A DNA stretch of 64,000 bases from Podocnemis expansa (taxonomy: Eukaryota > Chordata > Testudines > Podocnemididae). The stretch's first letter is position 1. Each line of letters starts with the position of its first letter. The stretch lies in contig ML681992.1 in assembly GCA_007922195.1 (NCBI GenBank), forward strand, positions 44,469,558 to 44,533,557. Reading direction: 5' to 3'. Positions 10,269-22,112 of the stretch are shown in pieces. A program made the position numbers and the translations under genes. The notes below the pieces were generated by a model, which searched no databases, was not told where the DNA came from, and saw nothing but the letters and a program-made list of their open reading frames with translations.

Positions 10269-11632
10269 GTTGTTCCATTAGTATCTTCCCCTCTTCCTCA
10301 CAGAAGCAAAAAGATGAAACTTTTGAGCCCATGATGTTCAAATGGGTTTGAAATTATTAAAAGATATGTTTGCCCTCCTTCACTTAATGAAAAATAAAAG
10401 GCTTTTTATGGTGTTAAGTTACTGTTTCATAAAGTTAAACTTTCAGAAAGATGCAAAAAGGAGTTTTAATTGAGCTCTAACAAGGACTTCAGTTGTTCTA
10501 GCTCTGTTAAAACCAGTTGTTTACAAGGTTAATTTTCATAATAATAATAAAGCCCCACAAAACTTCAGTGAAGGATCAGTAACAGGATGCCTAAGTTAAA
10601 ACTCTTAACTCAGTGGAGCTTGCTTAAATGAGTTATATTGTGCTGGACTCAGTTGATGTGAAGTGAGATGACACAGAGACAGATTAGCTAAAACCACAGA
10701 CATTATAAATTGCAATTTGGCCTATAAAGATGAATAAAAAAGAAATGCTTTGATCTGTGAATCACTTGGGACTGAACTGAAAAGCATCTGTAGGGGGAAA
10801 AAGACTTGGAGATAAACAACTTTTTCTCCAATTACAGTAGATGACCCAAATAACAGCATTCAGCATTAATGGAGTTATTTTCATCATAGTTTAATCACAC
10901 CTATAAGGATTACCAGGAAAGTGGCATCCCAGATTGTTCATACTGACATGGGGAGGCTGGGCTTCTTGGACGATAAATCACTGCAGCTTTTAATCCAATT
11001 CACTAATAGCAAGTCTACAAAGCATTGTGAAAAATTTGATTACACCCGATGGCCCCTTTGTGGGATATGTGGTGGGAAAAGTGACTGGGATCAGCTTATT
11101 CATCAAAGCAATTGGTTTAAATTTACCTTCTTGGTGGTAGTGCAGACAGAAACTAGTGGTCAGAAAAGGCACATTTCTGCAGCCTTTGAAGTCAATGGGA
11201 CTTACAAACATGCAAGAAGTTAAGCAAGTGTTTAAGCAGTGTGCTGAATGAATGGCAAAATTATCCTGCTCTTTCTAAAAGAAAATCCAGCCACATCTTT
11301 CCCTTGCCTTGAAGGAACCATTTCCAGGCAACCTTTCACTCTTTGTATGGTGGATTATGATCTAAAATGTGATTCAGTTCCTCAGTCACTTAACTCCATC
11401 TTGATGTCCTTTAAGGAGTCCACCAGTCTCTTACTGTTTACATAGCATGTATCTGTTTAGATAATATGAAAATAGGACCCATAGCTGAAGAAAATCCATG
11501 ACTTTCATACTCCAAATTCGTCACCTGACTGAGAACTTTTTCACATCTGGAGTTTACACTGTGCCTGAAGGGAGCCTGTTTAGAGCAGCCTGCCGGACAA
11601 AAAAAAGACCTGCTTTGATAGTTGGAGTCTGA
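10269..11632. other. No recognised feature
   Basis: AT-rich sequence. A 100-codon frame at 10,921-11,223 has three Cys and three Trp but matches no family I know and has no splice or promoter context. Confidence 0.5.
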
Positions 11633-12131
11633 GGCTATATCTACACTTAGCCTGTTAAATCAATTTCACTTAAATTGATCTAATTGAATCAAAATAAAAA
11701 TCATTAAACTGATTTAAGTTAAATTGATTTAACATGTCCCCACTAGAAACCCAAATCGAACTAGCACGTCCATGGACAGAACTTGCTAGTTCAATTTAGG
11801 AGACAGAAACAATGGGAGATGTGGCAAAATGGCCCCAAGAAGGGCCATGCCCCACACCTAATATATACGGAAGGAGAATGTCAAAAAGTTTTAAATCAAA
11901 ATAACCGTTAATTCAAAATAACCCAGCTACATTGTGTTATTTTGAAATAATATTTTTCATTTAACCATCATTTCTATATAAAGTGAGGTTTTATTATTTC
12001 AAAATGACTGTTCCTCATTTTTAAATGTGGGACCTCCTCATTTCGAAATAAGGAAAGCAAGTATAGACAGGCACTACTTTAAATTGAAATAATCATCATT
12101 ATTTCAATTTAAAGTGTAAGTGCAGACATAC
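11633..12131. mobile_element. Harbinger-like MITE
   Basis: Ends GGCTATATCTACACTTA and TAAGTGCAGACATAC are inverted repeats, flanked by TGA and TCA (3-bp TNA-type target with one change). Arms contain AAATTGATTTAA and TTATTTTGAAATAA words. The core carries the common MITE word in reverse (GGGAGATGTGGCAAAATGGCC without a gap, 11,814-11,834). Confidence 0.75.
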
Positions 12132-12139
12132 TCAGAGAG

Positions 12140-12572
12140 CCTAAGGAGACAAGACCTTTCTGGTTCCCTGTTTGTAAACAAAACATTTCTCTGTGGAGCT
12201 TGTCTCTAGTTAGGCTAATTTCTCACAAGCAAAGCTGAATTACTGCTCCTATGGAAACAGTGATCCTCCTGGTTTCTATGTCTTGTTGTGGGGTCAGGCT
12301 AGCTTTGGTTTACACCAGTTTCAGCAGCCCTTGCCAGAACATTTGGTGTGGGTATAACTTTGCAGCATTAGCCATCCTACCACCTAGTGTCCTTTCAGCT
12401 CAAAAGGAAACTGTTCACAAAACAAGTATTGCCAAGGTTACTTTGGATTGAAGTCAATAACTATAGAGCTAACCTATCCATTGATCCCAGCTTCTAGTCT
12501 TCTGTCAGTGCAGACACTGGCTCTCTGCATTCACCAGGCAAATCATCTGACCACTGTGTTTCAGTCTCCTTG
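12140..12572. other. No recognised feature
   Basis: Mixed-composition sequence with two short motif-free frames. Confidence 0.45.
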
Positions 12573-12772
12573 CAGAGGTGTCCAGCCTTTTTGGATGAGA
12601 GGCCACAATGCAATTCCTTTCTCACTCGGGGGCTGGTGAGGAATTTTTTTTTTTATTTTTACATTCCTAGCCCCACACAGCCCACACGAGTGCATATGGT
12701 GGTTCCGTAAACCAGATAAGAGCCCTTGGCAGGCCAGATTCTGGCCCGTGGGCCACAGGTTAGACAAGCCTG
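12573..12772. mobile_element. hAT-like MITE
   Basis: Left end CAGAGGTGTCCAGCC and right end GGTTAGACAAGCCTG are imperfect inverted repeats (CAGGCTTGTCTAACC type). Internal GAGGCCACAATGCA and CCCGTGGGCCACAGG are typical of this MITE class. Flanks do not give a convincing 8-bp duplication, so the borders may be off by a few bases. Confidence 0.6.
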
Positions 12773-12818
12773 GAGGAAAAAGGCAAGTGATGCTAGTCAC
12801 CTACCTACAATCTCTCCA

Positions 12819-13231
12819 GGGTTGTTATCATTTTGAAATAGCTTAAACCTTCTTTAAATCGAAACAGCTGTTATTTTGAAATAGTTATTTCAAAATAACG
12901 CCATTCGGACGTGTTATTTTGAAATAACTATTATTTCAAAGTAACACTTTTGCCCTTTTCCTTCCGAAGGTGCCTTCCTTTTAGCCTATGTTGGGTGGGG
13001 GCATGGCCCAGGGAGGGGGCCATGTTGCCACACCTCCTATGGTGCCCCTCTCCTAAAGCGAAATAGCAAGTCCTGTGTTTGGACATGCTATTTCGCTTTT
13101 AGCTTTTCCCTTAATTCGAATTAACATTTTCTTAATTCGAATTAACTTATTTTGAAATAAGGCCTTCATTTTGAAATAACTCATTTCGAAATAACTTATT
13201 TCAAAATAACGATGTACGTGTGGGGATAGCC
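12819..13231. mobile_element. Harbinger-like MITE
   Basis: Right end GTGTGGGGATAGCC followed by TTTA. The arms are repeated TTATTTTGAAATAAC and TTAATTCGAATTAA palindromes around a core CCATGTTGCCACACCTCC (13,019) shared with the MITEs at 5.4 and 9.3 kb. The left terminus has decayed, so its start is approximate. Confidence 0.7.
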
Positions 13232-13320
13232 TTTAGCTTTTAGAATGTCCTGAATTTTGATAGCTCAAAATTAGGTCCTGATCCAGCACATTAATTGACC
13301 ACATGCTTAGCTTTAAGCGC

Positions 13321-13531
13321 ATAAACAAGGAGTCCTGTGGCACTTTTAAATACTAACAAATTTATGTATCACATGAGCTTTTGTGGGAGAAAATCTTCAA
13401 AGTGTCTGATGAAGTGGGATTTGCTGCCACGAAAGTACATGCAATAAATAAATTTGTTAGTCTTTAAGTGCCACAGACTCCTTGTTTGTTTCGCTGAACT
13501 AGACTGACACAGCTACCCCTTTGGAAACTGA
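13321..13531. repeat. Tail-to-tail inverted pair of Penelope-like 3' ends
   Basis: The left half is a reverse-oriented PLE tail (ACAAGGAGTCCTGTGGCAC .. TATCACATGAGCTTTTGTGG). The right half is a forward tail (GATGAAGTGGGATTTGC .. CTAGACTGACACAGCTACCC). The two meet near 13,395 and would fold into one long hairpin. No coding capacity. Confidence 0.75.
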
Positions 13532-14545
13532 ATATGTAGTCGCTAATTAATATAGAGCCCGAACACAGAAATAGAGGGCTGTAGACTGGGACTCATCTAC
13601 ACATTAAATATGATAATCTTTATAATTCCATTGAGGCATTCTGGTAATTACACAAAACACTCACCCTCCAAACTAGTATTTTAGGATGTCACCAAAACTC
13701 TGTAGGGGGGATCAGCCCTATAATTCAGTTGTCTGGTGCTGAGATTAGAGCACAGATTCTAGGATAAGATCAAGCCCAACACCAAAGAAGTTGCTTAGAT
13801 CTGGCTAATTGCAGAGCTTCTCCAGTGACATTAGAAAAACATCTTAAATTTGAAAATATTAGCTGTTTTAGCTGCAGCATGTAAAGTTCTGGCATGATAA
13901 CAAAACAGCAGACGACATAATGGGTATGTTGAAAGAATAAGCAGATGGGAGATTGTTAGAACAAGGATTCAGCAATGCACTTAGAAAACAGATTATTTAG
14001 GAAGATGAAAAAATGTGAGGTATGACTCCTTCCCCCAATACATATACACACAAAGTGCTAGTTTGACAGCACAGTGTGTTAGTGACTCAATTGTAATAAA
14101 CAGTAAGAGAGCTGCAGGAATTAACAAGGAGGTGATGGGGGTGGGGGTGAACACCTCATTTTGAATTGTAGTAATGCCAACTTGGACTGGCTGGGCACCT
14201 ATCTTTATACCTTCTGACTGGTGGGTTGGTTGTGTGAATTATTCCCCCACCCTGCTAATAATTTATTGTTTACATTGAGAGATCAGACATGGGTAAAAAG
14301 GTGGTTATAGTTGGGGGGGTGGGGGTCTGCTGCTGAGGTGAGAAGTCATTAAAATGAGAATCCCTTGGACTGGTACCTATGTATGCAGCCTCTGTGGCAG
14401 GGAGATCGGTTACAGGTGATAGTGGGATTAGAAATGGGGGCAGCCCGCAGCATAAGAGGCCAGGAGGGTGTATATAAATCAGTGCCGATATTCCTCTTGT
14501 AGAGAACTGGTCTTAAAAATGGGCAGGTGCCTGTAGCCAGGGGTT
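13532..14545. other. No recognised feature
   Basis: AT-rich sequence with G-runs near 14,310-14,330. A TATATAAAT word occurs near 14,472 but no exon or transcript evidence accompanies it. Confidence 0.5.
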
Positions 14546-16355
14546 ATCATAGAATCATAGAATCCTAGGGTTGGAAGGGACCTCATAGGTCATCTAGTCC
14601 AACCCCCTGCCAGAGGCAGGACCACTCCCACTAAACCATCCCAGTCATGGTTTTGTCCAGCCGGCCCTTAAACACCTCCAAAGATGGAGATTTCACCACC
14701 TCCCTTGGCAGCTCATTCCAAGGCTTCACCACTCGCCTAGTAAAAAAGTTTTTTCTAATAGCCAGCCTCGACCTCCCTAACTGCAACTTGAGACCATTGC
14801 TCCTTGTTCTGTCCTCTGTTACCACCAAGAACAGTCGAGCTCCATCTTCCTTAGAGCATCCCTTCAAGTAGTTGAAGGTTGCTATCAAATCCCCCCTCAA
14901 TCTTCTCTTCTGCAGACTAAATAAGCCTAATGCTTTCAGTCTTTCTTCATAGGGCTTGTGCTCCAGCCCTTTAATCATTTTGGTTGCCCTCCTCTGAACT
15001 CTCTCTAGTAGGTCCCTGTCCTTTTTGTAGTGGGGAGCCCAAAACTGAAAACAGTATTCCAGATGTGGCCTCACCAGTGCAGAATAGAGGGGAATGATCA
15101 CATTCCTTGATCTGCTGGTAATACTTCTTTTGATGCAGCCCAGTATGCCATTGGCCTTTTTGGCAGCAAGAGCACACTGCTGACTCATATCTAGCTTCCC
15201 ATCCACCATGACCCCCAGGTCCTTTTCTTCACTGCTGCTACTTAGCTGAATGTTCCCCAGCCTGTAGCAGTGCATGGGGTTTTTCCGTCCCACATGCAGG
15301 ATTTTACACTTGTCCTTATTGAACTTCATAAGATTTTTATTGGCCCACTGTTCCAATTTATCTAGGTCTCCCTGAATCCTGTCCTTGCCCTCCAATGTGT
15401 CTACTGTTCCCCCCAGCTTGGTGTCATCCTCAAACTTACTGAGAATGCAGTCTACTCCATCATCCAGATCGTTGATGAAAATGTTGAACAGAACCGGCCC
15501 CAGGACCGACCCCTGGGGCACACCACTCGTGACTAGTTGCCAGCTAGACATGGCACCATTGATTCCTACACGCTGAAACCGTTGATCTAGCCAGTTCTCT
15601 ATCCACCTTATAGTCCACCTATCCAACCCACACTTCCTTAATTTGCCAATGAGAATGCTGTGGGAAACTGTATCAAAAGCCTTGCTAAAATCAAGGTATA
15701 TCACATCAACGGTTCTTCCTGCATCCAGAAAACCAGTCATCTGCTCATAGAAGGAAATGAGATTGGTCAGGCATGATTTACCCTTGGTAAATCCATGCTG
15801 ACTGTTCCTGATCACTTTATTTTCTTCTAAGTGTTTGAGGATGGATTCTTTAAGAATCTGCTCCATAATTTTGCCAGGGATTGAGGTGAGGCCTTTCTTG
15901 AAAATAGGCACTACATTTGCTTTTTTCCAATCCTCTGGCACCTCCCCCGTTCTCCATGAGTTTTGCAAGATAACGGCCAGCGGTGCTGCTATCTCATCGG
16001 CCAATTCCCTCAGCACCCTTGGATGCAGTTCATCCGGCCCCATGGACTTGTACACATCCAGTTTCTTTAAGCAGTCCCTAACCTGACCTTCCATCACCAA
16101 GGGCCTCTCTTCTTCTCTCCAATCTGCCATACCCATGGTAGTGAGCTGGGAGCTGACCCTGCCTGTGAAAACTGAAGCAAAAAAAGCATTGAGCACTTCA
16201 GCTTTTTCTTCATCCTCTGTCACGAGGATGCCTGCCCCATTCAGCAAAGGACCTACACCATCCCTGATCCTCTTCTTGTTATTAACATACTTGTAGAACC
16301 CCTTCTTGTTATCCTTTACATCCCTCGCTAGCTGCAGCTCCATTTGTTGGAGAGG
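14546..16355 (-). mobile_element. CR1 LINE, 5'-truncated, minus orientation
   Basis: The left border ATCATAGAATCATAGAATCC is the reverse of the CR1 3' terminus, which ends in short ATTCTATGAT repeats. It is followed by the conserved TTGGAAGGGACCTCATAGG and CATCTAGTCCAACCCCCTGCC. The element runs leftward in sense and contains the reverse-transcriptase frame listed separately. The N-terminal apurinic endonuclease of full-length CR1 is absent, consistent with 5' truncation during target-primed insertion. The right border near 16,350 is approximate. Confidence 0.9.
14631..16343 (-). CDS. CR1 reverse transcriptase, partial, uninterrupted but probably inactive
   Basis: A 570-codon frame without a stop encodes most of a CR1 ORF2 C-terminal region. 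In order: [16 protein letters not shown] (about residue 5), [19 protein letters not shown] (about 100), [34 protein letters not shown], the catalytic box, [35 protein letters not shown] and the C-terminal [10 protein letters not shown]. The first Met is internal to the original protein. Two defects stand out: the catalytic box reads FEDD instead of the CR1-typical FADD (both Asp retained), and about 12 residues carrying the NYRPVS-type block are missing in frame between VPIFKKG and LTSIPGK. Such an enzyme would replicate LINE RNA at a nicked target. The long open frame suggests a fairly young insertion. Confidence 0.85.
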   Translation of the reverse strand: MELQLARDVKDNKKGFYKYVNNKKRIRDGVGPLLNGAGILVTEDEEKAEVLNAFFASVFTGRVSSQLTTMGMADWREEERPLVMEGQVRDCLKKLDVYKSMGPDELHPRVLRELADEIAAPLAVILQNSWRTGEVPEDWKKANVVPIFKKGLTSIPGKIMEQILKESILKHLEENKVIRNSQHGFTKGKSCLTNLISFYEQMTGFLDAGRTVDVIYLDFSKAFDTVSHSILIGKLRKCGLDRWTIRWIENWLDQRFQRVGINGAMSSWQLVTSGVPQGSVLGPVLFNIFINDLDDGVDCILSKFEDDTKLGGTVDTLEGKDRIQGDLDKLEQWANKNLMKFNKDKCKILHVGRKNPMHCYRLGNIQLSSSSEEKDLGVMVDGKLDMSQQCALAAKKANGILGCIKRSITSRSRNVIIPLYSALVRPHLEYCFQFWAPHYKKDRDLLERVQRRATKMIKGLEHKPYEERLKALGLFSLQKRRLRGDLIATFNYLKGCSKEDGARLFLVVTEDRTRSNGLKLQLGRSRLAIRKNFFTRRVVKPWNELPREVVKSPSLEVFKGRLDKTMTGMV

Positions 16356-17660
16356 CCCCTCAAGTTAGGAAGGAAGGGAATTCTTTCCTCTAGTAATTCC
16401 ATGGCCGTGTGACTGATGGGTGTGGAAGGCCAAGACCAGGCCTTTGTGTGATTATAATGGTGTTCCTTTCCATTGGGACAGTGGGATTAGGGGCAAGAGA
16501 AACAAATGAGGGTGCTTGTTTTCCACCCATTTTGAGAGGGATGACACTATAGGGTGTAAGGTGTCCTTTGCTCTAAGACAGTGAGCAGGCAGTGGGTTAG
16601 GAAACAGGGGAAGGTGTGTGCACTTTGTTTTTAAGATGGCTTTTGCAGGCAGCCTGGAGGGGATTGCAATCATGAGTTGGACACCCAGCCCAGGTGTGTC
16701 TCTTTACTGTCCACTGTCACATGGTCAAAAGGGTGGGACAATGGTGCATATGGCTGCAAAATGAAGGCCCAAGGGAGCCTGGAGTCCTCAGTTACTATGT
16801 TAGATGGCTGAGAGTGACAAGGAAATAAATTTGTAAGGAGATGGTATAAGATGGAACAAAATGTTTTATGTCTATGATCTCATCCTCTTAGGAGGCTGAC
16901 TTGTCAGGAGACAAGGATACTAACCTCTGGTTCACAAATATTAATGCTCAGTCAGTGCAAAACGAAAACAAGCTATGAATTAATAAAAGATGATACCTTC
17001 TACTTTTCATACATTTCCAACACCTGATTAGATGCTGCTGCAGGGCACGGTTGTCACCACCTGGATAGTCAGTCCATCATAAACTAAGGGGAAAGGGGGT
17101 GGGGGGGAGGGAAGTGGTATGGATCTAGTGCCTCCAGCCTGAAGTGCATGCCTCTCCAAAACTGGATCTGACTATGTCCATTTCAAACACAAGTCCTAGG
17201 ATGGGATTAAGACAGGGCTACTTTTTGTACACTGATAGCAGCTGCACTCCAGTGTCATGTCACTAGCTGACTAAATTCCCTCCCTCCACTACCAGTGGAT
17301 TGCCATTAGCATAGACTGGTTGTTGTTGCTGACTTTAGTTTGCACATAGATATTTCTCAGGCATTCCAGGATTTCCTGTCCACCTTGGTGACCGTAGGCC
17401 CAACCTTGATTTTATTGGCTCAACTCATAGCTGTTCGTACTTTAGATCTGATTTTTAGACCAGGATTGGCTTAGGAAATTGGACCTCTGGAAGACGGATA
17501 GAGCAACATTGTATTAACTACTTTAGTGGAACACCTGATGAAAATGTTCTTTAAAAAGCTGGTAACAGTGGCAGGAGATAAATGTCCCAGTCACAGCAAA
17601 GCTTCTGGATGTGCATCAGCATCTGCTGCTGTATACCTGGAAGCTTTGTTGTGGTGACCA
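16356..17660. other. No recognised feature
   Basis: Mixed sequence with a G-rich patch near 17,090-17,115. No coding, repeat or RNA signature stands out. Confidence 0.5.
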
Positions 17661-17689
17661 CATTAAACTGCTCCTTCTCCTTCCTCACC

Positions 17690-17774
17690 AGTCCCCCTCA
17701 AGGTGGATCACAGAACACCTGCACTGTGTCTGAGGAACACCAGTGCTCCACAGAACACCACTTGAGAAACACTG
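17690..17774. mobile_element. hAT element remnant
   Basis: CACTTGAGAAACACTG is the inverted form of a CAGTGTTTCTCAAGTG terminus; ACACCAGTGCTCCACAGAACACC precedes it in two related half-repeats. The left terminus is not evident. Confidence 0.45.
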
Positions 17775-17932
17775 GTCTAGAGCACAAAAATCTTGTCTTG
17801 GGACCAAGCAGTCACTTCATTACAAATGTTAAAACACACACTGCAGCGGTCCAGCAAAGAAGAGTTCCTTTCCTCCACTGGGCTGTCTGCAAAATCTCAA
17901 GCGCTTTGTGTCATATGGTAGATAGTCTAGTA

Positions 17933-18149
17933 CAGTGTTTCCCAATCAGTGTGCCACAGCACACGGGTGTGCCGTCAGGCCTGAGGAGGTGTGCCACAAA
18001 ATTTTTTGAAAAACTACACAAAGAGCTCTGGATTGGCTCGTTGGCTCATAAATATTCATGAGTTCATTTGGAAGCTATACAGTAGTTTACCTCAAATCAG
18101 TTAAAGTTAGTAAGGTGTGCCACAGCAAAGAAAATGTTGGGAACCACTG
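17933..18149. mobile_element. hAT MITE with perfect 8-bp TSD
   Basis: Ends CAGTGTTTCCCAA and TTGGGAACCACTG are inverted repeats with two differences. Both flanks are GTCTAGTA, a perfect 8-bp duplication. The inner GTGTGCCACAGCACACGGG and GTGCCACAAAA words are typical of non-autonomous hAT elements. No coding capacity. Confidence 0.9.
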
Positions 18150-18157
18150 GTCTAGTA

Positions 18158-19485
18158 GATTAGGACTGACTTTGATTCAAACTCTTCCTGGTGACTTTCC
18201 AAGTAGGCTCCAACAGATTCCTAGTCAACACAGTTTCTGGAGAAGGCTGAGAATGTGCTTCCTAGAAGATGAAGCAGGGATGTGGCCAGCCAGGCTCTTG
18301 TGATACAGATTTCTTATCAGCCCCAGGCATTTGGCAGGTGTGAAGGGGTTGCCTCTTAAGAGCAGATCTGTAGAAGTACAATAAACAATGAACAGAAGCA
18401 TTATTGAGCGTGCAATAACAGCATGGATGCACTGCTGTGAAATACATCTCTTTCTCACTGTCCCTGGACAAACACCCAACTCAGCAATCACCCAGGGCAT
18501 AGCAAGCTGTGCCCGAAGGGAGAAAGTACTCAAGCTGGGGAAAAGCTTTCTAAGTGGCTATTTGCAGTACTAATGAAGGTAGATAGGGACTAAGTTTCAA
18601 ACTGTGCCACAATTTCCACTGGCAGTGGCAGTAGAAGCTGATATCTCACCCATGAGAGTAAACAGGGATTCCAGGGTGCATCTCCTTCATGCAAGCAACT
18701 TCAAATCAGGTCCCCATGCTGTTCACCTTTGTGTCATTTTGGTCCCTGTACAAGTGATTACTAATTGGCATGGGAAGGTTTCCTACAACAGAGGAAGAAA
18801 CAAAGCAGCTCTGCCAAGAAATCTCCTGCAGAGAATTGGTAACTACCTCCAGGAAAGTTTCCTAGACATCTCAGAAATCTCAGTGTGCATTAATGCACTT
18901 TTCCACTGCACCTCTTAGCTGAACAGGGGAATGAGCACATGCAAACATAGCTTTTCTTGTGCATCTGTATTTCTTCAACCACCCATATAATGCAACAAAG
19001 CAAAGGACAGCTATACCTTAGGTATATCAGCTCAGAAAAGTCATTTACCTGAGCTCATCCTGCAAGGCAGAGCTCGAGGGTTAGGACTGACTCAGTCTTA
19101 CTGGACTGAGAACAGATCCTGCCTCCCTGTGTCAGCAAATGATACCATCCCCAGCTCTGTATCATATTCCAGCTTGACCTCCTCATCCATGACTTCTTCA
19201 TCAGGGTTGAGTCCCACATCTGCTGTCTTCAGGTCCATGGAACTATCCAAGGATCTCTTGGCAGTAGTGGTGGGGTTGCCATTGAAGATGGCTTCTAACT
19301 CCTTATTGAAACAGCATATTTTTGGCTCTGCACCAGAGTGACAGCTTGACTCTCTGACCTTTTAGTAACCCTGCCATACTTCCTGGATTTTTCCATAGAA
19401 CTGCAGCATGTCCCATTCATAGCCATTCTCCACCATTAAATGAGAAATTTAACCTACGTATTGAATTTCCTTTGGCTGGAGCGGA
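18158..19485. other. No recognised feature
   Basis: Apparently unique sequence. Short frames up to about 100 codons on both strands lack recognisable domains. Confidence 0.5.
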
Positions 19486-19493
19486 GCTGGGAC

Positions 19494-19934
19494 CAAGGAT
19501 GGCTCGAGTCATAAGCAAATGAGGACCTGGCTTGGGGCATCATTTGCTTTAGGGAAGCCTTGGCACCACACTGGGGGTGGGAGGGCTGACCAGCCCAAAA
19601 CCTGGACCCCAGGCTCCTGCGCCTCCCTGAACCAGTCATTCTGCCCCCAGTGGTGGAGCAGGCCAGCCTATGGGTTAGGCTCCGCTCTCTTGTCCTGCCT
19701 CTGGGCTGGCCCTCCCCACTCCTAGGGAGTAACAGCCGGCCCAGGGGAGGGGCAAGAGAGTGAAGCCCAGCCTCTGGGCTGGCCCACTCTGCCCTTGGGC
19801 CACCTGTTCCCTGCCATGGGGGTGGGGTGAGCCAGCCCAGTGTAGAGGCCAGGTTCCACCGCCACCCCTCTATGCAGGGGGGGTGCAAAATCAAAGGCAG
19901 ACTCGAGGTGCCAAAGCCCCTTGAGCTGACCCTG
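19494..19934. mobile_element. GC-rich hAT MITE with perfect 8-bp TSD
   Basis: Left end CAAGGATGGCTCGAG and right end CTTGAGCTGACCCTG are diverged inverted repeats of a CAGGGGCGGCTC type. Both flanks read GCTGGGAC, a perfect 8-bp duplication. The 441-bp body is GC-rich and holds a 146-codon minus-strand frame with no protein family motif, which I read as an artefact. Confidence 0.85.
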
Positions 19935-19942
19935 GCTGGGAC

Positions 19943-20911
19943 AACACAGCCTCCTCGCCCTCATGCTGATTGAGTCCTAAAATTCTGGTGAGTACCAAAT
20001 GAGAGAACATTTGGCAGTAGGATTGTCACGGTCACTTGGAAAGATGAGATGTGCGGTCTTCACACCAACCAAGCAGGAAATGAAATTTCAAAAATTTCTG
20101 GGACTCTAAAGTGGAAGAGGCAGATGGCTGTAGAAAGTGGAGTTCAAACTCGTAGCCAGAGCAGTCAGGGTGGCCATTGGGTAACACTTCCTGGAAGCCA
20201 TTTGCCGAAACATAACCAAGTATAGTGTCTACAATGATACCCTTGTTGCTAAAAGTTTGGCACAAAAAGCTCTACACCTCTCATTGAGGTGGTTTTATTT
20301 TGTTGCAAAATCTGGGGCATTGGGTCTGTGGGGCTGGGGCAGGAGTTGAAATGCATACATCATCGCCTTTTTGGCACAAAAAGCTGAATTTTCCGTAAGG
20401 GTCTCTAGTGTAGACCAGGCCGAAGAGTTTGATAGGTCCTAGAGCCAGAATAAGCAGCATAACAGAAGTGATACGAGGAACTAAATGAAGGGTTAGGTGC
20501 TACATGATATTGTTCTGCTGCTGAAACCTGTTAAAAGTGGGAGAAATATCTTTTTATTCCATCTGATGTTATATTGACTGGATAGATGAATCCTTTGTCT
20601 CTCCATGCATGGATTATTCCTGCTCCCTGCCCTTGATTGCATTTAGTATTCAAAGAAGCATCTAGGGCCTGAATCACGCCTACTGTTCCAGGCAGGCAGG
20701 CAAACTGCATGCATACAGATCTCGATTAACTTCACTGGGGCTACATGTGAGTTCTAAGATCAGCCAAAGAGAACCGTTTTCAGGATCAAGACTTAAGAGA
20801 GGTTCAGAGTTAACATTGGTGCCACTTCCTTGAGAATAATGAGGTTCTAACTGAGGGAATAGTTTAGCTCAAAGCCTGCATAAGCACAGGAGCATCTATC
20901 ATCATCCAGAC
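19943..20911. other. Mostly unassigned; decayed MITE end at 20,405-20,421
   Basis: CTAGTGTAGACCAGGCC at 20,405-20,421 looks like the inverted end of a GGCCTGGTCTACACTAG-type MITE. The repeated word TTTGGCACAAAAAGCT (about 20,257 and 20,371) suggests the element's body, but its left end is not visible. The rest shows nothing recognisable. Confidence 0.35.
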
Positions 20912-21089
20912 CAGTGGTTCTCAACCATTGTTTCAGGACACATTACTGAATCACCACATAGTGGTAAGTATATCATGGAAAGCCAGGGAGATGGCTGGAT
21001 TTGGTCTGGAGCAGGTAGGCTGCAGTGTCCAGTAGGGTCATGATATGCCACCAAATGTGTCATGACCTGCAAAAGGCTGAGAACCACTG
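20912..21089. mobile_element. hAT MITE
   Basis: Ends CAGTGGTTCTCAACC and GGCTGAGAACCACTG are inverted repeats. Flanks ATCCAGAC and CTGCAGAC match at 6 of 8 positions. The body closely follows the copy at 4,719-4,882 (GACACATTACTG, GCCAGGGA, ATGGCTGGATTTGG). Confidence 0.8.
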
Positions 21090-21377
21090 CTGCAGACCAT
21101 ATATGGGTTCAGGCTCTAGAAGTCCGGGTGTATGAATTTGCCCACACAGAACTACAGCGGGGATCAAGGCCTAGGATTTCCACTAGACTCTCACACTGAC
21201 AGACTCACATGCACTTCATGTATAATTAACACCTCTGCCCTTACATTACTGGTGAATTGGCCCTCTAAGGACTTGTCTGCACTTAAAAGCTACAAGATCT
21301 TGGTCTCTAATACCGACAGATTGATTAAAACCCTGAAGCATCAGGTTTAATATCCCTTCCAAAAATTTCCTAATTAT

Positions 21378-21462
21378 GATAAACTTGCTCAAGGTTACAC
21401 AGAGCAGAGCAGAGATCTTAACCTGGATTTCCGGAGTCCTACCATAAGTCACTGGACCATCC
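21378..21462 (-). mobile_element. MIR-type SINE fragment
   Basis: CTCAAGGTTACACAGAGCAG followed by GGATTTCCGGAGTCCTACC and CACTGGACCATCC is the reverse-oriented MIR core, where a tRNA-derived SINE normally reads GGGCAAGTCACTT in sense. Old and diverged. Confidence 0.5.
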
Positions 21463-22104
21463 TTTCTCTAATTTAGGAGAAGTTTCACAAGAGGATCTGG
21501 TGCTTTCCAGAGAGTAAAACAGCATAAATGTACAGTACCCTACATATGATTTAAGGGGCATAGGGAGATTCTATCCAATGATTTAGGACCTGCCCATGTT
21601 GGGAGCTGATTCTCTTGGAGAGTTTTTATTCAGATTGCCCATCAATGGGCTGCAGGGTAACAGAGTTTTTTTGTTGTTGTTGCACAGGCAGATAATATTT
21701 TTATGCCTAGTCACAGCGCGATGATCAAAACAGCAATGAATTTGCATCAACAGACATACTTGCTTCCACTCCTCATCGGTCCCAGCATCACACAAGCTAT
21801 ACTCAGATTTGGAGCAGGAAACATTTAATTTTTAAATGTAACTTAGACACTTTGAGTGTTTAGTTAACCATTTTAAACTGAGTGGTGACGAGATTCTCTT
21901 TTAGTCTTCCACATTTCCATCACCAAAGCAACCTGTGCTTGATTTATCATTTGTATAGGTATGTATAATGTAAGCAGGAACTTGAGACCCTGAACCAATT
22001 TCACTGAAAGTGAATGGGATGGGGGTCCTCCCCACAGGAGAATCCCCTAGCAGCTAGTGCCACATCTCTGCCAAAGTTTCCCCAAAGCGCTTTCAATAAA
22101 TCCA
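21463..22104. other. No recognised feature
   Basis: AT-rich sequence with a TTTTTTTGTTGTTGTTG tract near 21,665-21,682. Confidence 0.45.
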
Positions 22105-22112
22105 GTGAGATT

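Noticed and set aside
10921..11223. 100-codon plus-strand frame
   Set aside because: No recognised motif, no Kozak or splice context, and surrounding sequence looks intergenic.
13321..13531. tRNA-derived SINE interpretation of the short repeats ending GTGCCACAGGACTCC
   Set aside because: No tRNA A/B boxes; the same sequence is the 3' tail downstream of GIY-YIG coding sequence at 9.8-10.3 and 29.6-29.85 kb, so these are PLE ends.
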